Below, piece by piece: positions 1 through 8,054 of a DNA stretch of 64,000 nucleotides (the first letter of the stretch is position 1; every line of letters begins with the position of its first letter). The notes beneath the pieces are model-generated. The model made no database searches, was not told the DNA's origin, and saw nothing but the letters and a program-made list of their open reading frames with translations. The DNA is from JBBROS01 sp963792675 (GTDB lineage: Bacteria; Pseudomonadota; Alphaproteobacteria; Acetobacterales; Acetobacteraceae). The stretch lies in the NCBI GenBank assembly GCA_963792675.1, contig CAWBWT010000002.1:2232001-2296000 (forward strand), read 5' to 3'. Position numbers and translations under genes: made by a program.

Positions 1-685
1 GACGGTTCTGGAAGCGCGGCGCGGCTTCTACAATGCCGCCGCCGGCGGCTACGACGACGCGGCGATCCGCGGACGGTTGGGAGCGCCTTGGACGTTCGCG
101 ACGCCGGGCATCTCGATCAAGCCATACCCGTCGGGGTCGCTGACCCATCCTGGCATGTCGCTGCTGTCGCGGCTGATCGAGGAGCACGATATCCGGCCGG
201 AACAGGTGGTTTCGGTGCGGGTCGGGACCAACCGTCATATGCCGACCACCTTGCTGCACAACGACCCCAAGGACGAGCTGCAGGCGAAGTTCTCCATGCC
301 GTTCTCCATGGCGATCCTGCTGCTGCGCCGGCGTGCCGGCCTCCGCGACTACACCGACGCGACGGTCGTCTCGCCGGAGGTGCGGGCAATGATGGCGCGG
401 GTCGACTTCCACGTGGACCCGGTGGCGGACGCGGCGGGCTTCGACAAGATGACGACCTTGATCGAGGTGCATCGGACCGACGGCTCGGTGCTGCGCGGCC
501 GGGCCGATTTCGGCAAGGGCAGCCCGGCCGATCCGATGAGCTGGGACGAGGTCGCGGCGAAGTTCGCCGAATGCGCGGGGTACGGCGGGCTGGACGCGTC
601 GTCGGTCCGTCAGGTGGTCGCGATGGTGGCCGATCTGCCGGCGCTGGACGATGTCCGCAGGCTGACGAAGCTGCTGGTCCGCTGA
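1..685 (+). CDS. MmgE/PrpD family protein, C-terminal part
   Basis: The reading frame is open from the window edge (frame starting at base 2) to TGA at 683-685, giving about 227 residues of the C-terminal half; the start lies outside the window. The stretch APWTFATPGISIKPYPSGSL followed by THPGMSLL is typical of the MmgE/PrpD fold, where the KPYP segment and following His lie near the active site. The family contains 2-methylcitrate dehydratase, cis-aconitate decarboxylase and many uncharacterised members, so the substrate cannot be assigned here. The partner or operon is off the left edge. DUF427 follows on the opposite strand. Confidence 0.85.
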   Translation, partial: TVLEARRGFYNAAAGGYDDAAIRGRLGAPWTFATPGISIKPYPSGSLTHPGMSLLSRLIEEHDIRPEQVVSVRVGTNRHMPTTLLHNDPKDELQAKFSMPFSMAILLLRRRAGLRDYTDATVVSPEVRAMMARVDFHVDPVADAAGFDKMTTLIEVHRTDGSVLRGRADFGKGSPADPMSWDEVAAKFAECAGYGGLDASSVRQVVAMVADLPALDDVRRLTKLLVR

Positions 686-709
686 TGCGGGGCTGCGGCT
701 AGCCGCCGA

Positions 710-1210
710 TCACCAGAACGACGTGCCAGGCTCGCCCTTGAACGGCCCGGCGACGTGCGAGGTGATCCAGCCGCCGTAGAACGGGCCCGACTGCGGCACC
801 ACCCGCTCGCCGTCCACGGTGCACTCGTCGAACGGGGCGGCGTAGAAAGCCACGTGGTTGCGCAAGGCGGTGAAACTTCGGCTCGGGGCCGGGTAGCTCC
901 AGCCGGCATTCCGCAGCGCGGCGCCGCCGATCTGCACATCGAAATAGGTCGCGTCGCCCTTCCACTCGCAGAAGGACTGGCGCCCGGTCTCGTGCAGCAG
1001 CGCCATGTCGATGTCGGCCGGCGGGATGTAGTAGCTCGGCGGATGGCTGGTCTCGAGCGTGCGGATGCTGCGCCGCGTGTCGGCGAGGACGACGCCGCGG
1101 TGGACGATGCGGATATGGCGGCCGCAGGGCTCGGCGACGGCGGGGCGCGGAAAGGTCCAGACGCTTTCCTGGCCGGGCCGGATGGGATCGGGCGTGATCA
1201 TGGATGCCAT
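710..1210 (-). CDS. DUF427 domain-containing protein
   Basis: A 166-residue protein covered by one DUF427 domain. The family-typical parts are VWTFPRPAVAEP near the N-terminus, YYIPPADIDMALL, then FCEWKGDATYFDV with the conserved Trp-Lys-Gly, and AFYAAPFDECTVDGE. DUF427 proteins are small beta-rich cytoplasmic proteins of unknown function, often found near redox or sugar genes. The ATG at 1210 sits 30 bases after the end of the glycosyltransferase gene on the same strand, so the two may be co-transcribed. Nothing in the sequence gives a substrate. Confidence 0.85.
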   Translation of the reverse strand: MASMITPDPIRPGQESVWTFPRPAVAEPCGRHIRIVHRGVVLADTRRSIRTLETSHPPSYYIPPADIDMALLHETGRQSFCEWKGDATYFDVQIGGAALRNAGWSYPAPSRSFTALRNHVAFYAAPFDECTVDGERVVPQSGPFYGGWITSHVAGPFKGEPGTSFW

Positions 1211-1240
1211 GTTGGGTGGCCGCCGGTCGTGACCAGGGGC

Positions 1241-2479
1241 TCAGCCGAGTGCGGCGCGCCAGCTGCGGATCAGCGCCGTCGCGGTGCGGTCCCAGGTGAA
1301 GCCTTCGGCGTGGGCGGCGCCCCGGCGGCGCAGCAGCTCGGCATGTGCGTCGTCCTCGAGGATGCGCCGCAGCCCCGCCGCGATGCCGCCCACGTCGCCC
1401 GGGTCGACCAGTTCGGCGGCGTTTCCGGCCGTCTCGCCGGTGGCGGTGGTGGCGGAAGCGAGCACGGCGCAACCCGTCGCCATCGCCTCGATCACCGGCA
1501 GTCCGAAGCCCTGGTACAGGCTGACATAAGCGAACACCGCGGCGCGGGCATACAGCGCGACCAGCCCGGCATCGTCCACGTGGCCGAGCAGGCGCAGGCT
1601 GCCGTCGGCGCGGGCGCGGTCCACCGCGGCGCTGCCGAGCGTCGTGCCCCAGCCGGCGCCGCCGACGATCACCAGCGGCACTTGCCGCCGCAATGCCTCC
1701 GGCAGCGCCAGGTGCGCCGCGACCAGCCGGTCGAAGTTCTTGCGCGGCTCGAGGGTCGAGACGCTGAGCACGTAGCTGCGGTCGCGCAGCGCGTGCGCGG
1801 CGAGCGTGGCGGCCGCTTGTTCGGCCGTCATCGGCGCGAACTGGGCGCCGGCGGCGAGCGGCACCACGTCGATGCGGGCCGGGTCGACGCCCAGCTCCTG
1901 CGTCAGCGCGCCGGCGGTGAAATGCGAGATGGCGACGAACCGGGTGGCGTCGGCCAGGGTGCGGCGGAGATTGCGGGCGATCCAGTCCAGCCGATCCTGC
2001 GGATGGTACTCGGGGTGATGATGCCAAGACAGGTCGTTGACGGTCACGACAGTCGGGCCGCCGAACGCCTGCGGGATCATGTTCGGCTCGTGATAGACGG
2101 TCTTGCCGCCGCCGGCGGCGCGTAGCTCGCGCAGCTCGGCTCGGGCGGCCACACGGGTCTTCAGCCGCCGCATCGGCTGCACGCCGGGGACGTTGGCGAC
2201 GAGCCGCTTGGTGCGGAGCAGAAGCCCGGGTCGCCCCGGGCGGCGTCCGGGCGGCGGCTCGAAGGCGGCGTCCGGCGGCAGGGCGGCGAGCTCGGCAAGC
2301 ACCCGGTCCGGGTCGTGCAGGCGGTCGCCGATCAGCAGGCGGAGGGCCGCGATCTCGGGCCGCCGTCGGACGGCGTCGACGACCTCGAGGGTCATGCGGC
2401 CGACCCCGGAGCGCCGGCCGCGAAGGCTGTCGGCGCCGATGACGACGCCCAGGCGAGGGGAGGCGGGCGGGCTGGACAT
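1241..2479 (-). CDS. Glycosyltransferase family 4 (GT-B fold)
   Basis: A 412-residue GT-B glycosyltransferase. The N-terminal domain starts with a Rossmann strand containing GVVIGADSLRGRRSGVGR. The C-terminal donor-binding domain carries SVSTLEPRKNFDRLVAAH and the EX7E-like segment GFGLPVIEAMATGCAVLAS. Members move sugars from nucleotide-sugar donors to surface polysaccharides or glycans, in the cytoplasm or at the inner membrane face. The ATG at 2479 was chosen because the conserved N-terminal strand begins just after it; an open frame extends upstream but has no homologous look. It is a lone transferase with no polysaccharide operon beside it, so the acceptor is unknown. Confidence 0.85.
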   Translation of the reverse strand: MSSPPASPRLGVVIGADSLRGRRSGVGRMTLEVVDAVRRRPEIAALRLLIGDRLHDPDRVLAELAALPPDAAFEPPPGRRPGRPGLLLRTKRLVANVPGVQPMRRLKTRVAARAELRELRAAGGGKTVYHEPNMIPQAFGGPTVVTVNDLSWHHHPEYHPQDRLDWIARNLRRTLADATRFVAISHFTAGALTQELGVDPARIDVVPLAAGAQFAPMTAEQAAATLAAHALRDRSYVLSVSTLEPRKNFDRLVAAHLALPEALRRQVPLVIVGGAGWGTTLGSAAVDRARADGSLRLLGHVDDAGLVALYARAAVFAYVSLYQGFGLPVIEAMATGCAVLASATTATGETAGNAAELVDPGDVGGIAAGLRRILEDDAHAELLRRRGAAHAEGFTWDRTATALIRSWRAALG

Positions 2480-2602
2480 GCCAGGCAAGAACACCGGTGC
2501 CGGCCGGAGGGTCAAGCGGGTGGTGAGTCGCGGCCGGTTCCGCCTGCCGGCTGACAGGCCGGGTGCGGGCGGATAGGCTGGACTAAAGTTCGGGAGATTT
2601 CG

Positions 2603-3613
2603 GTGTCGGGCCAAAGCAGAGTGGCGAGGATGGTGGCGGCCGTGGTGCTGCTCGCGCTCGCCGGCGCGACCGGCGCCGTGCGGGCCGAGCCGGTGCGGAT
2701 CGCGCGGCAGTTCGGGCTGTCCTACCTGCCGCTGATCCTGATGCAGGATCGTGGCTTGCTCGAAGCCGAGGGCAAGGCGCGCGGGCTCGATCTCGTGCCG
2801 GAGTGGGTGACGTTCACCGGCGGGCCGCCGATCAACGACGCGCTGATCTCGGGCAACATCGACCTCGCCGCCGGCGGCGCCGGGCCGATGCTGACGCTCT
2901 GGAGCCGCACGCGGAGCAGCCTGCGGGTGCGCGGCGTGGCGGCACTGGGCAACATGCCGATGTGGCTGATGTCGAACCGGGCGGACGTGCAATCGATCCG
3001 CGACCTCGGTCCCGCCGACCGGATTGCCCTGCCCGGCGTGAAGGTGTCGATCCAGGCGGTGGTGCTGCAGATGGCGGCCGAGCAGGCGTTCGGTGCCGGC
3101 CAGCAGTATCGGCTGGATCCGCTGACGGTCTCGATGGGGCATCCGGACGGCGAAACGGCGCTTCTGAGCGGGGGCTCGGAGGTGACGGCCCACTTTACCT
3201 CGGCGCCGTTCATGTACGAGGAGGCGGCCGACCCGCGCATCCACCGCGTGCTGAACAGCTACGACGTGCTGGGCGGCCCGCACACCTTCAACGTGGTGTG
3301 GACCACGACCCGCTACGCCGATGCGCACCCGGCCGTGCTGCAGGCGTTCCGGGCCGCGCTCGAGCGGGCGATGGCGGCCATCCGCAACGACCCGGCCGCA
3401 GCCGCGTCCGTTTGGGTCCGGTTGGAGAAGGCGCGGCTGAGCCCGGAACAGGCGGCCGATATGATCCGCCGCCCGGAAAACGAGTGGACCACGGCGCCCA
3501 AGCGCATGACGGCGTTCGCCCGCTTCATGCATGCGACCGGCGCCATCAAGGACCTCCCGGACAGCTGGCGCGACCTGTTCTTTGCCGATGCCGCCGCCGG
3601 CGAGGGGAGTTAG
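2603..3613 (+). CDS. ABC transporter substrate-binding protein (SsuA/TauA/NMT1-like)
   Basis: A 336-residue periplasmic binding protein with an N-terminal signal peptide (basic start, then VVLLALAGATGAVRAEP with cleavage after Ala). The mature start reads RIARQFGLSYLPLILMQDRG, typical of the NMT1/THI5-like nitrate, sulfonate and taurine binding family. The start is GTG at 2603. No permease or ATPase gene is adjacent. A TauD-like dioxygenase follows 70 bases downstream, and together they suggest uptake and oxidation of a sulfonate or similar compound. The ligand is inference. Confidence 0.85.
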   Translation: MSGQSRVARMVAAVVLLALAGATGAVRAEPVRIARQFGLSYLPLILMQDRGLLEAEGKARGLDLVPEWVTFTGGPPINDALISGNIDLAAGGAGPMLTLWSRTRSSLRVRGVAALGNMPMWLMSNRADVQSIRDLGPADRIALPGVKVSIQAVVLQMAAEQAFGAGQQYRLDPLTVSMGHPDGETALLSGGSEVTAHFTSAPFMYEEAADPRIHRVLNSYDVLGGPHTFNVVWTTTRYADAHPAVLQAFRAALERAMAAIRNDPAAAASVWVRLEKARLSPEQAADMIRRPENEWTTAPKRMTAFARFMHATGAIKDLPDSWRDLFFADAAAGEGS

Positions 3614-3683
3614 TGGTCCGATCCTGACAGAGGCATCCCATCAGTCAGGTGAATCGGCCCACCACCAATAGGAGGGACGGAGC

Positions 3684-4508
3684 ATGAGGGATCAGATCAC
3701 GATCAGGAAAGTCACGCCGGTGATCGGCGCGGAGATCCACGGCATCGACTTGTCACGGCCGCTCGGCAACGAGGCGTTCGGCATCGTGCACGACGCGCTG
3801 ATGGAGAACATGGTGGTGTTCTTCCGCGACCAGACCATGGACCACGCCCAGCAGATGGCGTTCGGCCGCATGTTCGGCACCTTGCACGTGCATCCCGCCG
3901 CGCCGTCGGCGCCTGGCCACCCCGAGGTCATGGTGATCCATGCCGACGCCAACTCGAAGTTCGTCAACGGCGAGGGCTGGCACTCCGACGTCTCGTGCGA
4001 GGCGGAGCCGCCGATGGGCAGCATCCTGCACATGCGGGTGCTGCCGGACGTCGGGGGCGACACGCTGTTCGCGAACATGGTCGCCGCGTTCGAAGCGCTT
4101 TCGACGCCCATGCGGACGCTGCTGGCCGGCCTGACGGCGACCCATGCGAGCGAGCACTTCTACCGCGGCCGTTACGGCAACGACGACCGGGACCGGGTCT
4201 ATCCGCAGGCGGTACACCCGGTCGTGCGCACCCATCCGGTGACCGGAAAGCAAGCCTTGTTCGTGAACTCCTTCTTCACCACGCGGATCAACGAGCTGAG
4301 CAGGCCGGAAAGCGACGCGTTGCTGGCGTTTCTGTTTCGGCACATCGAGACACCCGAATTCGCCTGCCGGTTCCGCTGGGCGGAGGGCTCGGTCGCGTTC
4401 TGGGATAACCGCTCGGCGCAGCACAAGGCGCTCTGGGACTACTTCCCGCACACGCGGAGCGGGACGCGGGTGACGATCCTGGGGGATGCGCCGTTTTACC
4501 GGGCCTGA
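3684..4508 (+). CDS. TauD/TfdA-family Fe(II)/2-oxoglutarate dioxygenase
   Basis: A 274-residue dioxygenase. The iron-binding HxD motif is in EGWHSDVSCE, the distal His in RSAQHKALWDY, and the 2-oxoglutarate-binding Arg in RSGTRVTILGD. TauD enzymes hydroxylate taurine to release sulfite; relatives act on other sulfonates, sulfate esters, 2,4-D or betaine-like compounds. A strong ribosome site AGGAGGGACGGAGC lies directly before the ATG at 3684. The preceding binding protein on the same strand supports a scavenging role. The exact substrate cannot be read from the sequence. Confidence 0.88.
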   Translation: MRDQITIRKVTPVIGAEIHGIDLSRPLGNEAFGIVHDALMENMVVFFRDQTMDHAQQMAFGRMFGTLHVHPAAPSAPGHPEVMVIHADANSKFVNGEGWHSDVSCEAEPPMGSILHMRVLPDVGGDTLFANMVAAFEALSTPMRTLLAGLTATHASEHFYRGRYGNDDRDRVYPQAVHPVVRTHPVTGKQALFVNSFFTTRINELSRPESDALLAFLFRHIETPEFACRFRWAEGSVAFWDNRSAQHKALWDYFPHTRSGTRVTILGDAPFYRA

Positions 4509-4537
4509 GACGGCCCGGCTCGGTCAGCCTGTCGTGG

Positions 4538-4822
4538 TCAGGCGGGGGCGAGATTGAACTCGATCAGCACGGTGTCGGCGGTGAACTCGGCGCTGTGCCA
4601 ATCGCCGGCTGGCAAATGCAGGGCGGTGCCGGGATGCAGCGGGATGCTGCCGGCTTCGCATTCGAGCCGGCCGGCACCGGCGGCCACGAACAGGAACTGC
4701 TCGTGGTCGTGATGGTGCCGCGTTGCCACGTGGCCGGCCTTGATGGCCACGTGGCGCATCGTGCCGCCGCCCCCGGGAAGCTCGGCCGGTCTTGCCGGGT
4801 CCCATTCGGCGGCGGTGATCAT
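4538..4822 (-). CDS. Small cupin-domain protein
   Basis: A 94-residue single-domain cupin. The metal-binding motif 1 is visible in ATRHHHDHEQFLFVAAGAG (several His and a Glu) and motif 2 around HLPAGDWHSAEF. The ATG at 4822-4820 shares one base with the ohr stop (TGATG), so translation is almost certainly coupled to ohr. Small cupins next to peroxide-resistance genes may bind a metal or a small ligand. No catalytic assignment is possible. Confidence 0.82.
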   Translation of the reverse strand: MITAAEWDPARPAELPGGGGTMRHVAIKAGHVATRHHHDHEQFLFVAAGAGRLECEAGSIPLHPGTALHLPAGDWHSAEFTADTVLIEFNLAPA

Positions 4823-5250
4823 CAGGCGACGCTCAACCGGACGGGCACGTTGTTGCGGGTCGCGTTGCTGTAGGGGCAGACCTCGTGCGCTTTCTGGACC
4901 AGTGCCTCGGCGGCGGCATGGTCGACGCCGGGCAGGGTGACCTTGAGTTCGATGTCGAGGCCGAAGCCGCCTTCGGAGCGCGGGCCGATGCCGACCATCG
5001 TCTGGACCGCGGCATCGTTCGGGACCTGCGTGCCGTCCTTGTTTTGGCTGGCCACGAACTTCATCGCGCCCAGGAAGCAAGCCGCATACCCGGCGGCAAA
5101 CAGCTGCTCGGGATTGTTGCCGCCGCCTGGGCCGCCCATCTCCTTCGGCACCGCCAGCTTGACCGCCAGCGCGCCGTCATCGGTGCGGCTTTCGCCGTCG
5201 CGGCCGCCATGGGCGGTGGCTGAGGTGCGATACTTGACGTCAACGGACAT
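4822..5250 (-). CDS. ohr: Organic hydroperoxide resistance protein, OsmC/Ohr family
   Basis: A 142-residue Ohr-type peroxidase. The peroxidatic Cys is in GYAACFLGAM and the resolving Cys in EVCPYSNATRNNVPVRL, the usual Ohr pattern. It reduces organic hydroperoxides to alcohols in the cytoplasm using lipoylated proteins. The ATG at 5250 is preceded by GAGGTTCACC, a fair ribosome site. It is followed by the overlapping cupin gene and is divergent from a LysR regulator. The usual MarR-family OhrR is not present beside it, so control may be by the LysR protein. Confidence 0.93.
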   Translation of the reverse strand: MSVDVKYRTSATAHGGRDGESRTDDGALAVKLAVPKEMGGPGGGNNPEQLFAAGYAACFLGAMKFVASQNKDGTQVPNDAAVQTMVGIGPRSEGGFGLDIELKVTLPGVDHAAAEALVQKAHEVCPYSNATRNNVPVRLSVA

Positions 5251-5312
5251 GGTGAACCTCACATGGTGGCAGTCCAGTTAAATCGGCGAACGGCAGTGCG
5301 CGCGCAAGGCCG

Positions 5313-5340
5313 CCCGTGGTTACGGTTTGGTGGTCACGGG
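5313..5340. promoter_or_regulatory. Inverted repeat in ohr/LysR divergent promoter region
   Basis: CCCGTG at 5313-5318 and CACGGG at 5335-5340 form a perfect 6-base inverted repeat with 16 bases between, in the 148-base gap between ohr and the LysR gene. LysR regulators commonly bind interrupted dyads in such divergent gaps. No T-N11-A core was rigorously tested, so the assignment as operator is inference. Confidence 0.4.
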
Positions 5341-5398
5341 CTAAGCGAGTGGATCCCGCCCCTAGGCAGGCGTTGCGCGCCGGAGGCTGCAGACTGAG

Positions 5399-6313
5399 AT
5401 GGACTTGCTGGCAGGGTTTCGGGTGTTCGTCAGGGTGGCGGAATCCGGATCGTTCTCGGCCGTCGCGCGGGAGCTCGGGCTCACCCAGCCGGCGGTGTCG
5501 CGGCAGGTGAGCGCGCTCGAATCCCACCTAGGCGCGCGGTTGGTGCAACGGACCACGCGCAGCCTGGCACTCACGGCCGACGGGCTTGATCTGCTGGGCC
5601 CGGCGCGCGCCGTGCTCGAGGCGGTGGAGCGGGCCGAGAGCGCGGTCGGCAGCCACCATGACGGGCCGGCCGGGTTGGTCCGGGTCAGCTCCAGCGTCAC
5701 GTTCGGGCGTGTGGTGATCGCACCGAGGCTGCCGAGCCTGCTGGCCCGCTACCCGAAGCTCGAGGTGGACCTGCGGCTCGACGACCGCCCGGCCGACCTC
5801 GTGCATGACGGCGTGGACGTGGCGGTGCGGGTCGGCGACATCAGCGAGGCGTCGCTGATCGCACGACGCATCGGCGTGGTGTCGCGGGCGGTGATGGCGT
5901 CGTCCGAGTACCTCGCCCGGCATGGCGTGCCGGCGACGCTGGAGGACCTCGCCGGGCACGAGTGCATCCTGCAAGACCGGCAGCCGCATCCAGATCTGTG
6001 GCAGCTGGAAAGCGCCGACGGCCCCCGCAGCATCCGCGTGCACGGGCGCTTCCGCACCGACAGCGCCGAAGCGGTGCGGGTCGCGGTTATCGCCGGGATG
6101 GGCTTGGCGGTCACCTCGAGCTGGCTGCTGCAACGCGAGCTTGCCACGGGTGCGGTACAGGTCGTGTTGCCGAACTGGCGCGCCGCGGCGGCTCCGGTCC
6201 ATGCCGTCTACCCAAGCCAGCGCAACCTAGCGCCGCGATCGCGAGCGGTGATCGACTTCCTGGTCGAGGAGTTCAGGGCCGATCCGGGCCTGTCCGGGCC
6301 GATGCCGCGTTGA
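5399..6313 (+). CDS. LysR-family transcriptional regulator
   Basis: A 304-residue regulator. The N-terminal winged helix-turn-helix spans about residues 1-60 (FVRVAESGSFSAVARELGLT, then QPAVSRQVSALE). The rest is a periplasmic-binding-like effector domain beginning around GLVRVSSSVTFGRVVI. Members form tetramers and often activate a divergent gene, here ohr and the cupin, while repressing themselves. The effector is unknown; the position suggests a link to organic peroxides or electrophiles. Confidence 0.92.
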   Translation: MDLLAGFRVFVRVAESGSFSAVARELGLTQPAVSRQVSALESHLGARLVQRTTRSLALTADGLDLLGPARAVLEAVERAESAVGSHHDGPAGLVRVSSSVTFGRVVIAPRLPSLLARYPKLEVDLRLDDRPADLVHDGVDVAVRVGDISEASLIARRIGVVSRAVMASSEYLARHGVPATLEDLAGHECILQDRQPHPDLWQLESADGPRSIRVHGRFRTDSAEAVRVAVIAGMGLAVTSSWLLQRELATGAVQVVLPNWRAAAAPVHAVYPSQRNLAPRSRAVIDFLVEEFRADPGLSGPMPR

Positions 6314-6341
6314 AGCCCTCCCGGTATACCGGAAGGGCTTC
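6312..6341. terminator. Bidirectional terminator-like hairpin
   Basis: GAAGCCCT at 6312-6319 pairs with AGGGCTTC at 6334-6341, and the inner CCGGTATACCGG is itself palindromic. The hairpin lies between the convergent LysR and DUF2382 genes. No long T tract follows, so termination strength is uncertain. Confidence 0.6.
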
Positions 6342-6379
6342 GGCCCGCGTGACAGTGAAGCGGCCTGATCGGCCGGCCG

Positions 6380-7516
6380 CTACTTGCGCGGTGCGTTGGC
6401 GCCGCTGGTGGTGGCACCCGGGGTCGAGTTCGGATTGGACGCGGCATTGCCCGGCAACGAGCCCTTCTGCGCTGCTGCGTCGCCGGCGCCTTCGACCTCG
6501 ACTTCGGTCTTGCGCACGGTGTCCCGGACGGTTTCGGTCCGGTCACTTTCCTGCTTGTTCAACCCGATTTCCTCCACGACGCGTGCTTCCTTGCTAACGA
6601 CGGCCTCCTCGGAGGTCGCCTGGGCCTCGATGGTGCGCTCCTGGAACGCGCCGAAATCGGCGGCGGTCGCGGGCCGGTCCACCGGACGGCGCTCGACGTC
6701 GACGCGCTCCTGGTGCAGCCGCACGTTCTCTTCGACCGGGCGCTCGACGATGTAGCTGCGAACCCGCACGGCACCGCCGGCGACCTCGCGCTTGCCGACG
6801 CGGAGACGCTCCTCCATGACCTTGATCGTGTCCGGCGAGGTGTCGCGGCTAGCCGCAGCAGGGGCCGCCGCGGCCCCGGCCTTGGCCGTGGTGTCGGTTG
6901 TAGGCGCCGCGCGGCCCGGGGCCTGTGCCGCGTGCCCGGTCGAGAGGCCGGCGGCCGGAGTGGCGGCGGCGCTGGCGACACCGGCTGCATTGGCGCTGGG
7001 CATGGTGTTCAGCCCGGCATCCACGGCATGGCCCGCGGTCGCGGTGTTGGAGGTCGGGGTACCGGCAGCCGAGCCCGTCGTGTCATAGCCGGCCTGACGC
7101 CATTCCTCGAGCTTGGCGTCGAAGTCGAGCGGACCGGTCTGCTCGAGGGTGTGGATCAGATGCTGCCGATCCATCGTCCGGTCCGGGGTGACGACCAGCA
7201 TGGCATGGCCGCGGGCAATGGCGCTGTTGTAGGTGTTGCGCTCCTCGTCGGGCACGAACAGGCTCTTGATCGAACTCCAGAGTCCGCCCTCCTCACGCGC
7301 CGGCGCCGCGGCGCCGGAACCAATATCGCGGCTGACGACCTGCATCGAGTTCGCCGCAAAGCCGGCCTTCGCCAGCGTTTCTTGCGCGGCGCGGGCGTCG
7401 GCGTCGGTCTCATAGAGTGCCACGATTTGGTTGTCGTGCACCGCCGGATCATAGAGGCCGGTGTCATGCGCGGAGGCCTGGTTCAGGCGCGGTGCATCAT
7501 GGGTACTGTCGCTCAT
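6380..7516 (-). CDS. YsnF/AvaK DUF2382 protein with N-terminal stress-protein (GSP17M-like) domain
   Basis: A 378-residue protein. Residues about 28-100 (NQIVALYETDADARAAQETL onward) resemble the general stress protein 17M/YflT domain. The middle is a long Ala/Gly/Thr/Pro linker. The C-terminal part (from KVMEERLRVGKREVAGGAVR) is DUF2382, rich in alternating Glu, Arg and Val with repeats such as VERPVEENVRLHQERV. DUF2382 proteins are linked to envelope or general stress and are often near PRC-barrel proteins. Its ATG overlaps the previous gene's stop by 4 bases (ATGA), so the pair is translationally coupled. Confidence 0.85.
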   Translation of the reverse strand: MSDSTHDAPRLNQASAHDTGLYDPAVHDNQIVALYETDADARAAQETLAKAGFAANSMQVVSRDIGSGAAAPAREEGGLWSSIKSLFVPDEERNTYNSAIARGHAMLVVTPDRTMDRQHLIHTLEQTGPLDFDAKLEEWRQAGYDTTGSAAGTPTSNTATAGHAVDAGLNTMPSANAAGVASAAATPAAGLSTGHAAQAPGRAAPTTDTTAKAGAAAAPAAASRDTSPDTIKVMEERLRVGKREVAGGAVRVRSYIVERPVEENVRLHQERVDVERRPVDRPATAADFGAFQERTIEAQATSEEAVVSKEARVVEEIGLNKQESDRTETVRDTVRKTEVEVEGAGDAAAQKGSLPGNAASNPNSTPGATTSGANAPRK

Positions 7517-7941
7517 GTCGTCGTCCTTTCACGGTTGTTCGGAACCGGAGTCTGCTCAACCTCGGCGTGCTCGCGACGCAACGTGACGGTTTGCGTATCG
7601 AGGTGGCGGGTCTCGTCGATGCGGATGCGCAGTTCCTCCTTGAGGAACAGCCTCTTTTCTACCACCACACGTTCCTCGATGATCGGCACGACGATCGTGT
7701 CGCCTTCACGACGAGCCGGCGGCGGCTGGTCGACGAACCGGCCGACCGTGACCCGCTCGACATCGACGCTCTGCTGGCGCAACGCGGTTTCGACCACCTC
7801 GTCGTGCTCGGATACGCCGATGTGGACGCGCGCCTGCCCGCTTTCGACCGTGCGCTTGGTCACGTGCAGGCGCTCTTCCAGCACCGGCACGATCTCCAAC
7901 TCGACGGCTGTTGCCGAGGCGTCTGCCGGGTCCGTTGGCAT
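7513..7941 (-). CDS. DUF2382 (YsnF/AvaK) protein, short form
   Basis: A 142-residue protein that is essentially one DUF2382 domain (ELEIVPVLEERLHVTKRTVE, then VDVERVTVGRFVDQPP and IIEERVVVEKRLFLKEELRI). It is the first gene of a two-gene unit with the longer DUF2382 gene, which starts inside its stop codon. The two domains look like products of an old duplication. Function is unknown; the highly charged repeats suggest a structural or binding role under stress. Confidence 0.85.
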   Translation of the reverse strand: MPTDPADASATAVELEIVPVLEERLHVTKRTVESGQARVHIGVSEHDEVVETALRQQSVDVERVTVGRFVDQPPPARREGDTIVVPIIEERVVVEKRLFLKEELRIRIDETRHLDTQTVTLRREHAEVEQTPVPNNRERTTT

Positions 7942-7983
7942 CGTGGAGACTCCCCCCGACCGGCGTCATTCGCCGCGTCGCCA

Positions 7984-8019
7984 GGTCTCAGCGCCCGGCA
8001 ATGAGCCGGGTTTGAGACC
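7984..8019. terminator. Strong stem-loop downstream of the aldo/keto reductase gene
   Basis: GGTCTCA at 7984-7990 pairs with TGAGACC at 8013-8019, and inside it CCCGGC pairs with GCCGGG around the loop AATGA. It lies after the minus-strand aldo/keto reductase gene and before the DUF2382 pair. No T run follows on the minus strand, so it may be a terminator or an RNA-stability element. Confidence 0.55.
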
Positions 8020-8054
8020 CCGCGACTTCGTGAGGACGAAGCTAACGGGTGCCG

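Noticed and set aside
2480..3532. Upstream extension of the glycosyltransferase frame to 3532
   Set aside because: The extra 350 residues are antisense to the substrate-binding protein and His/Arg-rich, so the start at 2479 is preferred.
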